Assembly: GCA_900316415.1 (NCBI GenBank)
Contig: ONCV01000011.1
Coordinates: 1 to 54,671 of the forward strand
DNA: 54,671 nucleotides
Source: an uncultured Eubacteriales bacterium
GTDB lineage: Bacteria > Bacillota > Clostridia > Christensenellales > Aristaeellaceae
Direction: 5' to 3'
The notes beneath the pieces were generated by a model that was not told the origin of the DNA, did no database searches, and saw only the letters and a list, made by a program, of their open reading frames with translations. Both the position numbers and the translations under genes were made by a program. Positions 17,484-27,141 of the stretch are shown piece after piece. How positions within the stretch are numbered: the first letter of the stretch is position 1; the number at the start of each line of letters is the position of its first letter.

Positions 17484-18818
17484 TCAATAGTTCTCAGCGA
17501 TGTCCTTGGCGGAATCCACCAGGTCGGCGCCCATTTCCTCGGCGGTCCTCGTCGGATTCTTCAGCAGCGCGTCGTCCGACAGCCTCTTCAGCACGTCGTC
17601 ATTCACGGTGCCGGAATAGCTGGGCAGCGGGGGGAAGATGGGAGAGCTGTTCTTTTCCACGATCGCCAGGTAATTCACGGCCACGCCGTAGGTGGGATCG
17701 ATCTTGTTGACTTCCTCCGCGATGGCGGCAGCCACTTCGCTGTTGGCGGGCACGCCGCGCTCGGCCTTCAGCAGGATATTGGCCTGCGGATCGTTGATCA
17801 GGTAGTTCAGCACGGCCACGGCCACATCGGGGTTCTTGGCGTCGGTGGTCACGGAGAAGAACTGACCGGGCTTCATGTAGTTGGACTTCACCGGGTCGGC
17901 GCTCGGCCAGGAGCAGATGCCCAGCTCAATGCCGTCGGCGGTCGCCGCGTCCTGGAACGCGTGAATCTGGTTGGAGAAAGCGATGGAGCACCAGGTGCGC
18001 ACGTCGGGGGTGGCGCCGAAGACCATGGGGCTCTGCGCGATATCGTTCACGTTCACGTTGGCAATCCGGTCGGTATCGAACATCCAGCCTTCCGCGACCG
18101 CGGTCATGATGTTCTGATAATATCCGGCCGCTTCTTCCGCCGTCAGGCTCAGGCCGTCCTTCTGATAGAAGTCAACATGGCCCAGGCTGCGGGCGTAATA
18201 GGTGGGATAGTTCTCGGAGTTGCCCTGTCCGTAGATCACGCCGATGCCCTTCTTTTCGTAGATCTCCTTGGAGATTTCCACGAACTTGTCCCAGGTCAGG
18301 TTGTCCGGAACTTCGATGCCCAGCTCGTCCGTCAGGGTCTTGTTGTACAGCAGCGCAGGCGCGTTCACGCCGGCGCACACGGCGTAGATGCCGTCGCCGA
18401 CCTTACCGGTGTCGATGATGCTCTGGGGAATGCCGCTCAGATCCAGCGCGCCGCTTTCCACATAGGGAGTCAGATCCAGCAGATCGCCGGCTTCCACCCA
18501 CTGCTCCACCAGCGCGTAGTCCTGCTGCATCAGATCCGGCAGGGAATTATCGGCCGCATAGGTGCTCATCTTGGACCAGTAGTTGGACCAGTTCTCCGCC
18601 AGCTCGTTGAAGGTCACGTTCGGGAAGTTCTCGGTGAAATAGGACAGCGCGTCATGGGTCGCGGCGTCGCGGACCTGGTTGCCCCACCAGCCGAAGCCGA
18701 TCTCCACGTCGCCGGCGCCGGCCACGTCAAAGTTTCCGACCTTGAGGCCTTCGCCGAAGGCGGAAGTCATGCCCAGCATCAGCGCCAGCGCAAGAAACAA
18801 TGCAACGATTTTCTTCAT
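17484..18818 (-). CDS. Extracellular sugar-binding protein of the ABC importer
   Basis: This 444-residue family 1 solute-binding protein captures the sugar for the two permeases downstream. Its signal peptide (MKKIVALFLALALMLGMTSA) is followed by FGEG with no cysteine, so it lacks a lipobox although Gram-positive binding proteins are normally lipoproteins. The mature part has typical blocks such as LPDLMQQDYAL and LLYNKTLTDELGI. The substrate is not readable. The transcript starts from a strong promoter about 50 bases upstream. An 86-base gap separates it from the first permease. Confidence 0.9.
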   Translation of the reverse strand: MKKIVALFLALALMLGMTSAFGEGLKVGNFDVAGAGDVEIGFGWWGNQVRDAATHDALSYFTENFPNVTFNELAENWSNYWSKMSTYAADNSLPDLMQQDYALVEQWVEAGDLLDLTPYVESGALDLSGIPQSIIDTGKVGDGIYAVCAGVNAPALLYNKTLTDELGIEVPDNLTWDKFVEISKEIYEKKGIGVIYGQGNSENYPTYYARSLGHVDFYQKDGLSLTAEEAAGYYQNIMTAVAEGWMFDTDRIANVNVNDIAQSPMVFGATPDVRTWCSIAFSNQIHAFQDAATADGIELGICSWPSADPVKSNYMKPGQFFSVTTDAKNPDVAVAVLNYLINDPQANILLKAERGVPANSEVAAAIAEEVNKIDPTYGVAVNYLAIVEKNSSPIFPPLPSYSGTVNDDVLKRLSDDALLKNPTRTAEEMGADLVDSAKDIAENY

Positions 18819-18869
18819 GGTAAGGAATCCTCCTTCTCTTGTTTACGACGTTTTCCTGTCGTTTTCTAC

Positions 18870-18898
18870 TTTATATCACGTCGGATTATACATGTCAA
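18870..18898 (-). promoter_or_regulatory. Strong sigma-A promoter of the sugar ABC importer
   Basis: On the minus strand TTGACA (perfect), a 17-base spacer and TATAAA (five of six) lie about 50 bases before the binding-protein ATG. Confidence 0.88.
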
Positions 18899-18910
18899 GA
18901 CGCGTTTATG

Positions 18911-18976
18911 AAAAATCCGGCGCCGCTCCCGGGGCGCCGGACGAAAAAGCGCCGGACCGTTTTCCCGGTCCGGCGC
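18911..18976 (-). terminator. Tandem terminators after the Gfo/Idh/MocA gene
   Basis: Two GC-rich hairpins follow in series on the minus strand, GCGCCGGACC with GGTCCGGCGC and then TCCGGCGCC with GGCGCCGGA. Each is followed by T5. They insulate the secA operon from the sugar importer promoter. Confidence 0.88.
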
Positions 18977-18982
18977 CGCGCG

Positions 18983-20149
18983 TCAGTAGGATCCTTCCGT
19001 TCCCGCGAAAACGGCTTTCGCCGGCGTCTTCCGCCGGGAAACGGCGACCCGCTTCATCAGCTCGTCGTAGTACAGCTTTTCATCGAAGGGGATTTCCACC
19101 GGCCTGCCCAGGAAGGCGGACAGGTGCATCGCGTTGGACAGCGTCAGTCCCCGGATGCCCTCCTCGCCGCCGGCCACCAGGGGCTCGCCCCGGAGAATCG
19201 CCCCGGCAAAGGCCCGGAACACGCCCTGATGCTGCGGGTTCTCCCCGTCGGTTTCGACTTCGATCTCCTTCGCGGGCACGGCTCCGAAGGGCTGCCGGTT
19301 GCTCTTCGTCCAGTCCTGCTCCAGCTGCTCCAGCTCCGCCAGATACAGCCGGTCGTTCTCGCAGACCAGCTGGGCCCCGTCCATCTGCACCTCAAAGCGG
19401 TTGCTGCCGTGGGGATCGCCGGTGGAGGTGATGAACACGCCGGTATGCCCGTCCTCATATTCCATGTAGGTGGTCACGTCGTCCTCCACCTCCACGTCAT
19501 GCCACAGGCCGTAGTGCATGAAGGACTGAACCTTTTTCGGCATGCCGAGGATCCACTGCCACAGGTCCAGCTGATGGGGGCACTGGTTCAGCAGCACGCC
19601 GCCGCCCTCGCCGGCCCAGGTGGCCCGCCAGTCGCCGCTGTCGTAGTAATACTGGCTGCGGTACCAGTTGGTGATCAGCCAGTTGGCCCGGCGAACCCGG
19701 CCGTACTTCCCGCTCTGGATCAGCTCCCGCATCTTCCGGTAGACGCAGTTGGTCCGCTGGTTGAACATCATGGCATACACCACGTCCGGATACTTCTCCG
19801 CCTCCGCGTTCATCTCCCGGACCTGCTGCGTGTACACGCCGGCGGGCTTTTCGCACAGCACGTGGATGCCCCGGTGCAGGCATTCCATCACATACCGGGG
19901 ATGGTCATAATGGGGCACCGCCACCACGCAGGCGTCGATCAGCCCGCTGTCCAGCATGGCCAGCGCATCCTCAAAGTACGCGAGATCCGGAGACACGTTT
20001 TCCCGCGCCCACGCGATCCGGTCCGGGTTGCGGTCCGCGATGGCGGTCACCTCGATCTCCGGAACCCAGTTCTCCCGAACCAGCCTCCGGGCATAGGTTG
20101 AACCCTGGTTGCCGATGCCGATGATTCCCAGTCTTACCCTGTCTGCCAT
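18983..20149 (-). CDS. Gfo/Idh/MocA family NAD(P)-dependent oxidoreductase
   Basis: This 388-residue protein has an N-terminal Rossmann fold (LGIIGIGNQGS), the conserved EKP that orders substrate and cofactor, and a C-terminal GFO/IDH domain with NQCPHQLDLWQW, where the histidine is the likely catalytic residue. Family members oxidise or reduce sugars, inositols or sugar nucleotides. The AGGAGG is eight bases from this ATG and only one base from an earlier out-of-frame ATG, which fixes the start. It follows the DUF1461 gene by three bases, an odd tail for a secA-prfB operon. It faces the sugar importer and may work on its substrate. Confidence 0.9.
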   Translation of the reverse strand: MADRVRLGIIGIGNQGSTYARRLVRENWVPEIEVTAIADRNPDRIAWARENVSPDLAYFEDALAMLDSGLIDACVVAVPHYDHPRYVMECLHRGIHVLCEKPAGVYTQQVREMNAEAEKYPDVVYAMMFNQRTNCVYRKMRELIQSGKYGRVRRANWLITNWYRSQYYYDSGDWRATWAGEGGGVLLNQCPHQLDLWQWILGMPKKVQSFMHYGLWHDVEVEDDVTTYMEYEDGHTGVFITSTGDPHGSNRFEVQMDGAQLVCENDRLYLAELEQLEQDWTKSNRQPFGAVPAKEIEVETDGENPQHQGVFRAFAGAILRGEPLVAGGEEGIRGLTLSNAMHLSAFLGRPVEIPFDEKLYYDELMKRVAVSRRKTPAKAVFAGTEGSY

Positions 20150-20152
20150 GCT

Positions 20153-20899
20153 TCATGCCTCCTCTTTTTTTCGGTTCTTTTTATCCATTGCCCAGATTCC
20201 CGCGGCCAGCAGCGCCAGCCCGGCGCCGGCCGCGATTCCGCCCCGGATCCCCAGGTCCACAAACATCTCCTCCGGCATCAGGCGGATCAGCAGATCCGTC
20301 CGGGGGTTCAGCAGCCAGAGGTCGTTCCGGAAGGCCAGGCGGTGAAAGGTCATGAACAGCCCGTCAAAATCCGCCGCCGCCCACAGCGCCAGCGCCCCCG
20401 CGGCCAGCATCGCCGCGGTCAGGGCGCCCCTCGCCCCGGCCATCGCCCCTTCCCGGAGCTCCCGGGCGCTTTCCCCGGCCCGCCGGATCCGGATTCCTGC
20501 CGCCGCCGCGGCCGCCGCCGCGATTCCCAGCCCGGCCAGGCAGACGAGGCCGTCCAGCCGGATCAGGCCCCGGCAGTCCGCCATATGCCGCAGCTCATAT
20601 TCGTGAAAGCAGAGCAGGGTCTCCCCCGCCCCGCCCGTCAGCGTGTACTGGAAGGACGCCTTCCGCCCGGCGAGATAGTCCGCGATATGCGCCGCCATCG
20701 CCGGGTATTCCGCCGCCGGCAGCCCGGTCCGCTCCGGCGGCGCAAAGCGGGTCATTTCCGCCTCCATCACCGCGGCGCTTCCCGCCATCAGGCGGATGAT
20801 CCCCGTCACCAGCCCCAGGATCAGCCCCAGGGTCATGACGGCGCCGGCGGCCGCCGCGCCGCGCCTTCCGCGCCGCCGCGCCGGCGCCCCCGTCCTCAT
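20153..20899 (-). CDS. DUF1461 / TIGR01906 membrane protein, Lit (lipoprotein intramolecular transacylase) family
   Basis: This 248-residue protein has about four membrane segments. Between the first two is an outside loop with FHEYELRHMADCRGL (histidine 105), and near the end lies FHRLAFRNDLWLL (histidine 186) followed by LIRLMPEEMF. These histidine blocks are the family signature. Some members are lipoprotein intramolecular transacylases that move an acyl chain to make lyso-lipoproteins; I recall this family assignment and have not checked it. Alanine runs in the third segment look GC-driven. It overlaps the prfB stop by four bases, so it is coupled to RF2. Confidence 0.75.
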   Translation of the reverse strand: MRTGAPARRRGRRGAAAAGAVMTLGLILGLVTGIIRLMAGSAAVMEAEMTRFAPPERTGLPAAEYPAMAAHIADYLAGRKASFQYTLTGGAGETLLCFHEYELRHMADCRGLIRLDGLVCLAGLGIAAAAAAAAGIRIRRAGESARELREGAMAGARGALTAAMLAAGALALWAAADFDGLFMTFHRLAFRNDLWLLNPRTDLLIRLMPEEMFVDLGIRGGIAAGAGLALLAAGIWAMDKKNRKKEEA

Positions 20900-22002
20900 T
20901 GCATCTTCAGATACGCCGTGACAAAGCCTTCCAGATGGCCGTCCATCACGTCGTCAATCTTTCCTTCCTCGTAGTTGGTCCGATGGTCCTTCACCATGGT
21001 ATAGGGCTGGAAGACATAGGAGCGGATCTGGCTGCCCCATTCGATCTTCTTCATTTCGCCCTTGATGTCGGCCATCTGCTGCTCCTTCTCCCGCTCCCGC
21101 AGCTCCAGCAGCTTCGCCTTCAGCATCTTGATGCAGGTGGCCCGGTTCTGCACCTGGTCCCGCTCCGTCTGGCAGGAAACCACGATGGTCACGTCATCCT
21201 TCACATAGGTCATCCGGACCGCGGAGGAGGTCTTGTTGACGTTCTGTCCGCCGGCGCCGCTGGAGTGGTAGGTATCCACCCGGACGTACTTCATGTCGAT
21301 TTCGATTTCGGTGTCGTCGTCCGCCAGCATCGGCGCCACGTCCAGGCTGGCAAAGCTGGTGTGCCGCCGGGCGTTGGAATCGAAGGGGCTGATGCGCACC
21401 AGCCGGTGCACGCCCTTCTCCCCGCGCAGATAGCCGTAGGCATGGTCGCCGCTGACCTCGAAGGTCACGCTCTTGATGCCCGCCTCGTCCCCGTCCAGCA
21501 GATCCAGCAGCTTGACCTGGAAGCCCATCTTCTCGCAGTAGCGGGTGTACATCCGGTACAGCATCTGGGTCCAGTCCTGGGCCTCGGTTCCGCCGGCGCC
21601 GGCGTGGAGGGACAGCACCGCGTCATTGTCGTCATAGTCGCCCCGCATCAGGGTTTCCAGCTCCAGGGCGTCCGCCTTCTCCTTCAGGGCCTTCAGGCTC
21701 TCGCCGGCCTCGGCCACCATGTCCTCGTCGTTTTCCTCCCGGGCCAGCTCCATCATGGTCTCGATGTCGTCCGCCGAGGAAAGCAGCCCCTCGTAATGGG
21801 CCAGCCGGTTCTTCAGATGGCCCAGTTTCTGATTGACGCTGGTGCTGCGCGCGGTGTCATTCCAGAACTCCGGCTGGTTCATCTCCTCGGTCAGCTCGTC
21901 AATCTGTTCCTTCATATGGTCAATGTGCAGGGCTTCCCCCGCCGCCAGGATGCTCTTGCGGATCCCGGCCAGGTCCTGGGTGTATTGTTCGAGTTCAATC
22001 AT
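20896..22002 (-). CDS. prfB: Peptide chain release factor 2
   Basis: RF2 reads UAA and UGA and releases the finished peptide. The 368-residue protein has the codon-reading SPF at 205-207 and the catalytic GGQ at 251-253. The usual programmed +1 frameshift near codon 25 is absent: the frame is open through GEALHIDHMKEQ where other species have CUU UGA. It therefore lacks this autoregulation. It lies 71 bases after secA, the classical secA-prfB pairing, and its stop overlaps the DUF1461 start. Confidence 0.97.
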   Translation of the reverse strand: MIELEQYTQDLAGIRKSILAAGEALHIDHMKEQIDELTEEMNQPEFWNDTARSTSVNQKLGHLKNRLAHYEGLLSSADDIETMMELAREENDEDMVAEAGESLKALKEKADALELETLMRGDYDDNDAVLSLHAGAGGTEAQDWTQMLYRMYTRYCEKMGFQVKLLDLLDGDEAGIKSVTFEVSGDHAYGYLRGEKGVHRLVRISPFDSNARRHTSFASLDVAPMLADDDTEIEIDMKYVRVDTYHSSGAGGQNVNKTSSAVRMTYVKDDVTIVVSCQTERDQVQNRATCIKMLKAKLLELREREKEQQMADIKGEMKKIEWGSQIRSYVFQPYTMVKDHRTNYEEGKIDDVMDGHLEGFVTAYLKMQ

Positions 22003-22073
22003 CGGATTTCTCTCCTTTATTCCTGTGTCCCTGTTTCCGTTCCCTCATGCGCGCTCGCTCGAATCAATCCCCG

Positions 22074-24779
22074 TTATGCCTCGTTCTCCGCGGCCTTTCC
22101 GTGGCAGTTCTTGTATTTCTTTCCGCTGCCGCAGGGGCAGGGATCGTTCCTTCCCACCTTCTGGGAGGGCTTCACCCGCCGGGGCTGCCGGGGTCCGTCC
22201 CCGGCCAGGCGGGCCTCCGTGGGCTTCGCCGTCTGCACCCGCTCGGGGGTCACCTGCACCCGGGTCTGATACACCCGGCGTACCGTGTCCTCCCGGATCA
22301 GGTGGTTCAGCTCCTCAAACATGTGCCCGGCCTCGATCTGGTATTCCGTAACCGGATTCTTGCCGCTGTAGGCCCGGAAGCCGATGCCGTCCCGCAGCTG
22401 ATCCATGGCGTCGATGTGATCCATCCAGCGGGTATCCACGCTGCGCAGCAGCATGACCCGCTCCAGCTCCCGCATGTCCACGTGGAGCCCGGCCATCATC
22501 TCCTCCCGCTCCTGATAGAAGGCGCGGGCATCTTCCTTCAGGGCGTTCTTCAGGCCCTCCTGGCCCAGCTCCTCCGCCCGGGGCTTCAGGCCCTCCAGCA
22601 CGCCGTGGTGATTGCACAGGTTCTCCAGGTAGTGCTCCGCCTGCACCCAGTCCCACTCCGCGGGATCGTCCCCGTTGAGCCAGCGGCCCACGGCGAAGTC
22701 CACCACGTGATCCGCCATTTTCAGGATGCTCTCCCGGACGTCCTCGCCCATCAGCACCCGGCGGCGCTGCCCGTAGATCACCTCCCGCTGGCGGTTCATG
22801 ACGTTGTCATACTCCAGCACGTGCTTCCGGGTTTCGAAGTTCCGGCCCTCGATCCGCTTCTGGGCGCCCTCGATCTGCTTGGTCAGCAGGCCCGCCGTCA
22901 GCGGCTCGTCGTCCTTCAGGCCCAGCCGCTCCACCATGCCCCCGATCCGCTCGGAGCCGAAGAGGCGCATCAGGTCATCCTCCAGGGAGATGAAGAACTG
23001 GGTGGAACCCGGATCCCCCTGCCGGCCGGCCCGGCCCCGCAGCTGGTTGTCGATGCGGCGGCTCTCATGCCGCTCGGTGCCAATGATGTGCAGGCCGCCG
23101 GCCGCCACCACCTGGTCGTGCTCCCGGTCCGTCTCCTGCCGGAACTGCTCATACAGCGCGGTGTAGCGCTTCCGGGCTTCCAGCACCTCCTCCGGCACGT
23201 CCTCCTGATGCCCGGTCGCCAGCTCGATGATTTCCTCGTCCACGCCCTCCTGGCGCATGGCCCGGCGGGCCAGGAACTCCGGATTGCCGCCCAGCAGGAT
23301 ATCCGTTCCGCGGCCGGCCATGTTCGTGGCGATCGTCACCGCGTTCAGCCGGCCCGCCTGGGCGACGATCTCCGCCTCCCGGGCGTGGTTCTTGGCGTTC
23401 AGCACCTCGTGGGCCACGCCCTTGCGGCGCAGCATTTCGCTGAGCAGCTCGGAGATCTCCACGCTCACCGTGCCCACCAGCAGGGGCTGGCCCGTGGCGT
23501 GATGCTCCAGGATGGACGCGATCACCGCGTTGTATTTCGCCTGCTTGTTCTTGTAGACCTCGTCCTCCAGGTCGCGGCGGATGTTCGGCCGGTTGGTGGG
23601 AATCTCCACCACGTCCAGGGCGTAGATTCCCTGGAACTCCGCCTCCTCCGTCTTGGCGGTTCCCGTCATGCCGGACAGCTTCTGATACATGCGGAAGTAG
23701 TTCTGGAAGGTGATGGTGGCCAGGGTCTTGCTCTCCCGCTCCACCTTCACGTGCTCCTTCGCCTCGATGGCCTGGTGCAGGCCCTCGGAGTACCGCCGGC
23801 CGATCATCAGGCGGCCGGTGAACTCATCCACGATGATGACCTGTCCGTTCTGCACCACGTAGTCCACATCCCGCTTCATCAGGAAGTTCGCCCGCAGCGC
23901 GCAGGAAACATAATGGTTCAGGTCGCTGTTCTCCGGATCGTTCAGGTTCTCGATGCCGAAGGCCTGCTCCACCCGCTGGGCGCCCTCGTCGGTCAGGGTG
24001 ACGGCCTTCTTCTTTTCCTCCACCTCGAAATGCTCGTCCCGGCGCAGGTTCCGCACCACCGCGTCCACCCGGTCGTACATCTCGGTACTCTTTTCCCCTG
24101 GGCCGGAGATGATCAGGGGCGTCCGGGCCTCGTCGATGAGGATGGAGTCCACCTCGTCCACGATGGCGAAATGATGTCCCCGCTGCACCAGGTTGCTCTG
24201 GCGGATGACCATGTTGTCCCGCAGGTAGTCGAATCCCAGCTCGTTGTTGGTTCCGTAGGTGATGTCGCAGGCGTAGGCCGCCCGGCGCTCCTCGCTGTCC
24301 AGGTCATGAACGATCAGGCCCACGGTCAGCCCCAGGAAGCGGTGCACCTTGCCCATCCATTCGCTGTCGCGGCGGGCCAGGTAGTCGTTCACCGTCACGA
24401 TGTGCACGCCCTCGCCCCGCAGGGCGTTCAGATAGGCGGGCATGGTGGACACCAGGGTTTTTCCCTCGCCGGTCTTCATCTCCGCGATGCGCCCCTGATG
24501 CAGCACGATGCCGCCCAGCACCTGCACGTCATAGGGCCGCATGCCCAGCACCCGGTCCGCCGCCTCCCGGACGGTGGCGAAGGCCTCGGGCAGCAGATCG
24601 TCCTCCGTCTCGCCCTTCTGCAGGCGGGCGCGGAACTCCTCCGTCTTCGCCCGCAGCTGCGCGTCCGTCAGCCGGCGGTATTCGTCCCCGAGGGCATTGA
24701 CCGCGTCCACGGTTTTCTTCAGCTTTTTCAGCTGGGCATCGTTGCTCGTCCCCAGCAGCTTTTTCATAAACTCAAACAT
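22074..24779 (-). CDS. secA: Preprotein translocase ATPase SecA
   Basis: SecA drives proteins through SecYEG. The 901-residue protein has Walker A MKTGEGKT, Walker [15 protein letters not shown], the helicase block [10 protein letters not shown] and a C-terminal zinc SEC-C motif [17 protein letters not shown] that binds lipids or SecB-like partners. The ATG at 24779 starts [10 protein letters not shown], as usual for SecA, behind GGAGAAGGA. A longer in-frame start lacks a site. An extended -10 promoter lies 80 bases upstream. Confidence 0.98.
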   Translation of the reverse strand: MFEFMKKLLGTSNDAQLKKLKKTVDAVNALGDEYRRLTDAQLRAKTEEFRARLQKGETEDDLLPEAFATVREAADRVLGMRPYDVQVLGGIVLHQGRIAEMKTGEGKTLVSTMPAYLNALRGEGVHIVTVNDYLARRDSEWMGKVHRFLGLTVGLIVHDLDSEERRAAYACDITYGTNNELGFDYLRDNMVIRQSNLVQRGHHFAIVDEVDSILIDEARTPLIISGPGEKSTEMYDRVDAVVRNLRRDEHFEVEEKKKAVTLTDEGAQRVEQAFGIENLNDPENSDLNHYVSCALRANFLMKRDVDYVVQNGQVIIVDEFTGRLMIGRRYSEGLHQAIEAKEHVKVERESKTLATITFQNYFRMYQKLSGMTGTAKTEEAEFQGIYALDVVEIPTNRPNIRRDLEDEVYKNKQAKYNAVIASILEHHATGQPLLVGTVSVEISELLSEMLRRKGVAHEVLNAKNHAREAEIVAQAGRLNAVTIATNMAGRGTDILLGGNPEFLARRAMRQEGVDEEIIELATGHQEDVPEEVLEARKRYTALYEQFRQETDREHDQVVAAGGLHIIGTERHESRRIDNQLRGRAGRQGDPGSTQFFISLEDDLMRLFGSERIGGMVERLGLKDDEPLTAGLLTKQIEGAQKRIEGRNFETRKHVLEYDNVMNRQREVIYGQRRRVLMGEDVRESILKMADHVVDFAVGRWLNGDDPAEWDWVQAEHYLENLCNHHGVLEGLKPRAEELGQEGLKNALKEDARAFYQEREEMMAGLHVDMRELERVMLLRSVDTRWMDHIDAMDQLRDGIGFRAYSGKNPVTEYQIEAGHMFEELNHLIREDTVRRVYQTRVQVTPERVQTAKPTEARLAGDGPRQPRRVKPSQKVGRNDPCPCGSGKKYKNCHGKAAENEA

Positions 24780-24859
24780 CTTCCGGTCCTTCTCCATCCG
24801 TATTGCCGCGAACTTGCCGCCCGGCGCCTGCGCGCAGGAGGGGCAAAGCAATACAGGTT

Positions 24860-24889
24860 AGTATATCACTGACGGCCCCGCCGGCGCAA
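24860..24889 (-). promoter_or_regulatory. Promoter of the secA-prfB operon
   Basis: On the minus strand TTGCGC, an 18-base spacer and an extended -10 (TGA-TATACT) lie about 80 bases before the secA ATG. Confidence 0.65.
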
Positions 24890-24953
24890 GCCGGGCCGGA
24901 AATTCCATCCCTCTCCGGCGGAAGCGCCCGGGGGCCCCCTCCCGCGGCGCGCG

Positions 24954-24986
24954 AAAAGCCCCGGGGCCTTGCGGCTCCGGGGCTTT
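24954..24986 (-). terminator. Terminator after the large surface protein
   Basis: A 14-bp stem with one mismatch (AAAGCCCCGG-type arms around TTGC) ends in T4 on the minus strand, 11 bases past the stop. Confidence 0.75.
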
Positions 24987-24997
24987 CAACGCGTTGT

Positions 24998-26911
24998 TTA
25001 CTTGTTCCTGCGGCGGCGGGACGCGTCCGTCACGCTCTGCGCCTCCGTTTCCGGCTTTCCGGCCTCCGCCGGGGTCTCCGCCGGGGCTTCCGCCGGCGCG
25101 GCGGTCTCCGCCTTCTCCGCCGGGGCGGGCTCCTCGCTGTACAGCCGCCTGAGCGTTTCCGCCATCAGCTCGCTGTCATGGGCCGTATCCTCCGGCTCCT
25201 CCTTCTTCTCCGGCTCGGCTTCCGGCTTTTCCGGCCCGTCGCTGCCGGACTGCACCTCGCTGCGGCGGTTCCGCTTCGGCTGGGTGTTGTAGTCCCGGTA
25301 ATTGGCGCCGTCCAGGTGATCCATGGCCTTTCCGGACTGAATCTTCCGAACGCCCCGGCGAATGAAGCCGATCAGCAGCAGCACCACCAGCACCGCGCTG
25401 ATTCCGGCCAGAATCCACTTCGCGCCATCGGCGATGGGCTCCGCCTTCTCCGTCCATTCCGGCAGCTTCTCCGCGTCGCTCAGCTCCTCGTAGGTCTCCG
25501 GCACCGGCCGGTACTGCGGGGCGGGCGGCGTCACGATGGGCGCCTCCGTGGGCACGGGCGTGGGCTGCTCCAGGGCGATGGGCAGCAGGTTGCTGGAGAA
25601 GGTCAGCGTCTGGGACAGCTGATCCTGGCAGCTGGCGGTGAACTGATAGGTTCCCGGCATGCTGACCGCCATCTCCCGGGTGAAGGTGCGGCTCTCCCCG
25701 GCGGGGATGCTGTCGAAGGTGTTGATCACGGTGTTCACCGCCCGCACCCGGATCTTATCCACATCAATGGCGCTCTCATTGCGGACGGTGATGGTGAAGC
25801 GCACGCTGCCGGGAATCTGGTACACCACATCCCGGTCCGCCTCGGCTTCCACGCTCAGCACGATCTGCTGGGTCGGATCCGTGGCGATGATGTTCACCCG
25901 CCCGGTGGCCGTTTCCACGGGCTCGCCCGTGTCGTCCTCCGCGGTGACGGTGAACTGGATATCCTGGGTTTCCGTGATGGTAACATCCTTTTCCAGGGTC
26001 AGGCTTTCCTTCGCCTTGACGGTCTCCCCGCTGAAGACCTCGCCCAGGTTCTCATCCGTCACGGTCACGTTGCGGAAGTCCACCGTGCCGGAGTTTTTCA
26101 GCTTCAGGGTCAGCTTCACCGTATCCCCCGGCGCGCCGCCCTTCTTGTCCGCGGTCAGGGTGGCGCTCAGCTTCACCTCACCGTACTTGACCGTGGCCGC
26201 CTCCACCTTCTGGGTATAGGTCTTGCCGCCGGCCTTGTAGGTGATCGTGGCGGCGGAGGTCAGATCCTTCTTGCCCATCTTCGCGGTGAAGGTGTAGCTC
26301 TGCTTTTCGCCCGCGGCGATCTTCTCGATGGTTCCGGGCTTGGAGGAAATGCCGCTGTTCTCCTTGATGGAAACGGAGCTCACGTCCGCGGAGCCCGTGT
26401 TCTCGATCTCGTAGGTCACGGTCACTTCCTGATCCTTCTGCGCCGTGGTGGGCCGGATCTCCCGGTTCACGGTCAGCTCCGGCGCGGCGCCGGAATAGGA
26501 AATCTTCTTGGAAAAGCTCTTGGTCTTGTTGACCAGGTCCCCGTCCGCGTTGTACAGGGAATATTTGATCTTGAAGGTAATCCGGCCCGCGTCCAGCTCC
26601 GCCTGGGTCACCTTCCATTTTCCGCTCCAGCTCTTGGTCGTCCCGACGCCCAGGGTCGGCGAGCCGAACTCGTCCACCTGCTTTCCGCTGGGGTAGTACA
26701 GCGTCACCGGGCCGGGCAGATCGCTCTCCCCGCCGTTGCTGACGGAAATGGACACGGTGATCTCCTTCGGCTCGGAAAACTTGTTTGTTTCCAGGGCCAT
26801 GCTCACCTTCAGCGGATCGGGAATGCTCTCCTCCGCCAGGGCCCCCGCGCAGCAGAGCAGGGCCATCAGCAGAGCCGCTGCCAGCGCCAACATCCAATGC
26901 CTTCTGTTCAT
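24998..26911 (-). CDS. Single-pass surface protein with tandem CARDB/DUF11-like beta domains
   Basis: This 637-residue protein has a signal peptide ending at GALA (near 26) and about 430 extracellular residues in several immunoglobulin-like beta domains. Repeated blocks such as ITVSISVSNGG, VTVTYEIENTG, VKLTLKLKNSG and VRFTITVRNES mark a CARDB/DUF11-type repeat. A proline-rich linker (TPVPTEAPIVTPP) and a membrane segment near 495-515 follow. The 120-residue cytoplasmic tail is first basic, then acidic and Glu/Pro/Ala-rich, and ends RRRRNK. It may be a surface scaffold or adhesin; function unknown. It has its own strong promoter, so it is probably monocistronic. Confidence 0.78.
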   Translation of the reverse strand: MNRRHWMLALAAALLMALLCCAGALAEESIPDPLKVSMALETNKFSEPKEITVSISVSNGGESDLPGPVTLYYPSGKQVDEFGSPTLGVGTTKSWSGKWKVTQAELDAGRITFKIKYSLYNADGDLVNKTKSFSKKISYSGAAPELTVNREIRPTTAQKDQEVTVTYEIENTGSADVSSVSIKENSGISSKPGTIEKIAAGEKQSYTFTAKMGKKDLTSAATITYKAGGKTYTQKVEAATVKYGEVKLSATLTADKKGGAPGDTVKLTLKLKNSGTVDFRNVTVTDENLGEVFSGETVKAKESLTLEKDVTITETQDIQFTVTAEDDTGEPVETATGRVNIIATDPTQQIVLSVEAEADRDVVYQIPGSVRFTITVRNESAIDVDKIRVRAVNTVINTFDSIPAGESRTFTREMAVSMPGTYQFTASCQDQLSQTLTFSSNLLPIALEQPTPVPTEAPIVTPPAPQYRPVPETYEELSDAEKLPEWTEKAEPIADGAKWILAGISAVLVVLLLIGFIRRGVRKIQSGKAMDHLDGANYRDYNTQPKRNRRSEVQSGSDGPEKPEAEPEKKEEPEDTAHDSELMAETLRRLYSEEPAPAEKAETAAPAEAPAETPAEAGKPETEAQSVTDASRRRRNK

Positions 26912-27023
26912 ACGTGTTCAGGGTCCCTGTCCGGACCCCTGCCCCCTTCCCTGATATCAGGAGATGGTCGTCCGCTTCCCGTAGACCGGTATCAACTTTA
27001 TATGCTCACAGGAAGACAAGAGT

Positions 27024-27052
27024 ATTGTATTCAGAAAGGGGACCCCTGTCAA
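27024..27052 (-). promoter_or_regulatory. Strong promoter of the surface-protein gene
   Basis: TTGACA (perfect), a 17-base spacer and TACAAT (five of six) lie on the minus strand, giving a leader of about 100 bases before the ATG. Confidence 0.82.
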
Positions 27053-27141
27053 GGAAAAAGCGGGATTCCGGGGGATCCGGCTGGAAAAATAACCGGATGT
27101 ATTTTTCCCGTTTGGTGCTTTTTTCCCCGGGGCATCCCGTG

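Noticed and set aside
20109..20160. Earlier ATG just after AGGAGG before the oxidoreductase gene
   Set aside because: It is out of frame with the Rossmann domain and only one base from the ribosome site.
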